Source: Hymenobacter mellowenesis
Lineage (GTDB): Bacteria; Bacteroidota; Bacteroidia; Cytophagales; Hymenobacteraceae
DNA: 64,000 bases
Reading direction: 5' to 3'
Assembly: GCF_030581005.1 (NCBI RefSeq)
Contig: NZ_JAUQSX010000006.1
Coordinates: 1-64,000, forward strand
Position 1 is the first letter of the stretch; the number at the start of each line of letters is the position of its first letter. Shown here in pieces: positions 62,364 to 64,000 of the stretch. The notes under the pieces were generated by a model. That model was not told the origin of the DNA. It worked only from the letters and a program-made list of their open reading frames with translations, and searched no databases. The position numbers were made by a program, and so were the translations under genes.

Positions 62364-63308
62364 ATGAAACAATTCTCGCCGGTCTGTTTGGGCATTCTGC
62401 TGCTGGCCGCACCTGCCCGCGCCCAAACCACGCCCACCGTCATCCCCGACCCCGTTCCGGTGGCCCCCGCACCCGAACCGCTTTGGCGCAAAAGCCTCAA
62501 AACCGGGCTGGGCCTGAACGAGTCGCTGCTGAGCACCAACTGGCGCGGCGGGGGCGTGAGCACCATCGGCTTCAACGCCCTGGCCAATGCCCGGGCCAAC
62601 CGCAAAACCGGTGCTCACAGCTTCGACAACGAGGCCGATTTCCTGTTCGCCTTCGCCCAAACCAAGGGCCTGGGCTACCGCAAAAACCAGGACCGCCTCT
62701 ACCTCGACACCAAGTACGGCTGGACCATGAGCCCCAAATGGGACATGTTCGTGTCGCTGAACCTGCTCACGCAGTTTGCCCCCGGCTATAAGTACGACAC
62801 CGATGCCGCCGGCCTCGACCGGGCCCGTATTACGTCCGATTTGTTCGCGCCCGGCTTCCTCACGGCCGCCTACGGCTTCGAGTACCGGCCCGCGCCCTAC
62901 TTTCACCTGCGCCTGGCGCCCTTCGCCCCGCGCCTCACGGTGGTGAACCGCGCCGACCGGTTCGTGGCGGCCCTCGGCGACACGCCCTACGGCGTCAGCC
63001 CCGGCCACAGCACCCGCTGGGAAGTGTTGGCCGCCCAAATCCTGGCCGAATTTGATAAGAACATCAGCCCCAACGTCAACCTCAAGGCCCGCTACCTGCT
63101 CTTCGCCAACTACCGCAACATCAACCCGCAGGAAGTCGACCACCGCCTCGACCTGGGCCTCACCGCCAAGGTGGGCAAGTACGTGAACGTGGCCCTCAAC
63201 GGCATCGCCCTCTACGACTACGACCAGGACCACGGCCTGCAATACTCGCAAGGGCTGACGATTGGGGTGGCGTATGCGGTGCAGAATTTCGCGGATGCGA
63301 AGAAGTAG
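62364..63308 (+). CDS. DUF3078 outer-membrane beta-barrel protein
   Basis: The 314-residue exported protein has a signal peptide (MKQFSPVCLGILLLAAPARA) and the DUF3078 core (GLGLNESLLSTNWRGGG, then STIGFNALANARANRKTG and KYGWTMSPKWDMFVSLNLL, cut here). Alternating beta strands end in a short C-terminal strand. The family is typical of Bacteroidota and thought to sit in the outer membrane; the role is unknown. It is divergent from the BLUF gene, with 155 bp between. Confidence 0.87.
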   Translation: MKQFSPVCLGILLLAAPARAQTTPTVIPDPVPVAPAPEPLWRKSLKTGLGLNESLLSTNWRGGGVSTIGFNALANARANRKTGAHSFDNEADFLFAFAQTKGLGYRKNQDRLYLDTKYGWTMSPKWDMFVSLNLLTQFAPGYKYDTDAAGLDRARITSDLFAPGFLTAAYGFEYRPAPYFHLRLAPFAPRLTVVNRADRFVAALGDTPYGVSPGHSTRWEVLAAQILAEFDKNISPNVNLKARYLLFANYRNINPQEVDHRLDLGLTAKVGKYVNVALNGIALYDYDQDHGLQYSQGLTIGVAYAVQNFADAKK

Positions 63309-63332
63309 CGCCTTTGCAAATCGAGTAGCTTA

Positions 63333-63366
63333 AAACGCGCCGGGACCGGGAGATGCCGGCGCGTTT
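63333..63366. terminator. Bidirectional intrinsic terminator
   Basis: The stem aaacgcgccgg / ccggcgcgttt has a 12-nt loop, with T and A on the flanks. It lies between convergent DUF3078 and TlpA-like genes. Confidence 0.85.
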
Positions 63367-63376
63367 TTGGTTGAGG

Positions 63377-63868
63377 CTATTGTTGCTGTTTCAATAACTC
63401 GTCGATTTTGCTCAGCATCTTGTTGAATTCACCTTGCTCAAAGCCCACGGATGTGTAGGCAATTTTGCCCTTGGCGTCAATGAGGTAGTTTCGAGGAATG
63501 TATTGCGTGGCAAAGAGCGAATAAACCGTTCGGTTTTCGTCCGGGTACATCGGCAGTTCAAATCCTTTCTTTGCCTTAAAAGCCGTTATCTCGCTTTGCG
63601 TGTGCTCGCGCCCGATTACCAAGACAACCAGGTTCTTGTTGCTTTTATGCGTAGCCCAAAACTGCTGCATCTGAGGTAACTCCTGCATGCAGGGGCCGCA
63701 CCAGGTGGCGAAGAAATTAATCAGTACAACCTTGCCCTTTAAATCCATCGATTTTATCGTCTGCTGGTCGTTGCTGACGGTAAACGCGGGCAGATGCTGG
63801 CCAACGGCAAGGTCCTGGCAAAAAGCGGGAGAGCTCACCAGCAGCAGAATAATCAGGAAATGTTTCAT
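63377..63868 (-). CDS. TlpA-like periplasmic thioredoxin-family protein
   Basis: The 163-residue exported protein has a signal peptide (MKHFLIILLLVSSPAFC) and a thioredoxin fold with active-site C57-G-P-C60 (FFATWCGPCMQELPQM). It should reduce or rearrange disulfides outside the cytoplasm, or serve cytochrome maturation. The start at ATG 63868 is preferred to a TTG three codons upstream. The gene is AT-richer than most in the window. Confidence 0.9.
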   Translation of the reverse strand: MKHFLIILLLVSSPAFCQDLAVGQHLPAFTVSNDQQTIKSMDLKGKVVLINFFATWCGPCMQELPQMQQFWATHKSNKNLVVLVIGREHTQSEITAFKAKKGFELPMYPDENRTVYSLFATQYIPRNYLIDAKGKIAYTSVGFEQGEFNKMLSKIDELLKQQQ

Positions 63869-63904
63869 TTCGGACAAGGTGTAAAGGTGGTTTGCTGAAA
63901 CAGG

Positions 63905-64000
63905 TCAGGCAGGCCGCAATGCGTAAATGCGCTCAATAATCTCTACCACTTTCAGCCCTTCCAGCGCATTCGTCGTGGCGAAGCTGCGGCGCTGCACGGT
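63905..64000 (-). CDS. C-terminal end of a Gfo/Idh/MocA oxidoreductase (cut by window edge)
   Basis: Only the last 31 residues lie in the window (ending ...ATTNALEGLKVVEIIERIY and stop at 63905-63907). The pattern of a helix with ALEGLKVVEIIERIY is typical of the C terminus of Gfo/Idh/MocA-family NAD(P) oxidoreductases of sugars. The family call is moderate because so little is visible. Confidence 0.45.
   Translation of the reverse strand, partial: TVQRRSFATTNALEGLKVVEIIERIYALRPA

Overview
The window looks like chromosomal DNA from a GC-rich Bacteroidota of the Cytophagales, most like Hymenobacter (inferred from gene content; no rRNA is present). Supporting signs are three secreted proteins with type IX secretion (T9SS) C-terminal sorting domains, many lipoproteins and signal peptides, a DUF3078 outer-membrane protein, promoter motifs of the Bacteroidota type (TAnnTTTG), and starts without Shine-Dalgarno sequences. 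I saw no tRNA, rRNA, CRISPR array, transposase or prophage. About 47 protein genes are supported, plus one short leader ORF, one broken gene and one gene cut by the right edge.

Layout. 1-4.6 kb: a decayed ankyrin gene, then a three-subunit PaoABC-like molybdenum aldehyde oxidoreductase operon on the minus strand. 5-10.6 kb: a two-component system, then a SulP anion transporter and a beta-carbonic anhydrase. 10.6-15.3 kb: an M1 aminopeptidase and a TonB-dependent receptor. 15.5-17.4 kb: a SAM-I riboswitch, a 32-residue leader ORF ending in five cysteine codons, a terminator-like hairpin and an amino-acid permease. 17.5-33 kb: a stress protein, a C10 (streptopain-type) protease overlapping a lipoprotein gene, small lipoproteins, GAF and HD proteins, and a 2321-residue T9SS repeat protein. 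33-42 kb: topoisomerase III, an Lgt-like protein with a C-terminal extension, an SDR/DUF2867 protein and a T9SS protein. 42-51 kb: a slipin, an M28 peptidase, an SseB-like protein, a SCO1/cytochrome c cluster, and a methyltransferase overlapping a diadenylate-cyclase-like gene. 51-64 kb: a flavoprotein, an antiporter, a ClC channel, a TetR regulator, a three-gene run (AddB-like nuclease, secreted protein, fungal-type cytosine deaminase), a BLUF photoreceptor, DUF3078, a TlpA-like thioredoxin and the end of a Gfo/Idh/MocA oxidoreductase.

The strongest candidate for something undescribed is at 15.5-15.9 kb. A SAM riboswitch, a poly-cysteine leader peptide and alternative hairpins ending in a U-tract lie in series ahead of one permease, as if transcription were gated by both SAM and cysteinyl-tRNA. 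A second theme is a set of roughly 100-bp imperfect inverted repeats (at least ten copies of two related types, plus three other types) in the gaps between genes. They create false N-terminal extensions in gene calls. A third is a 42-bp tandem array apparently amplified from a terminator hairpin.
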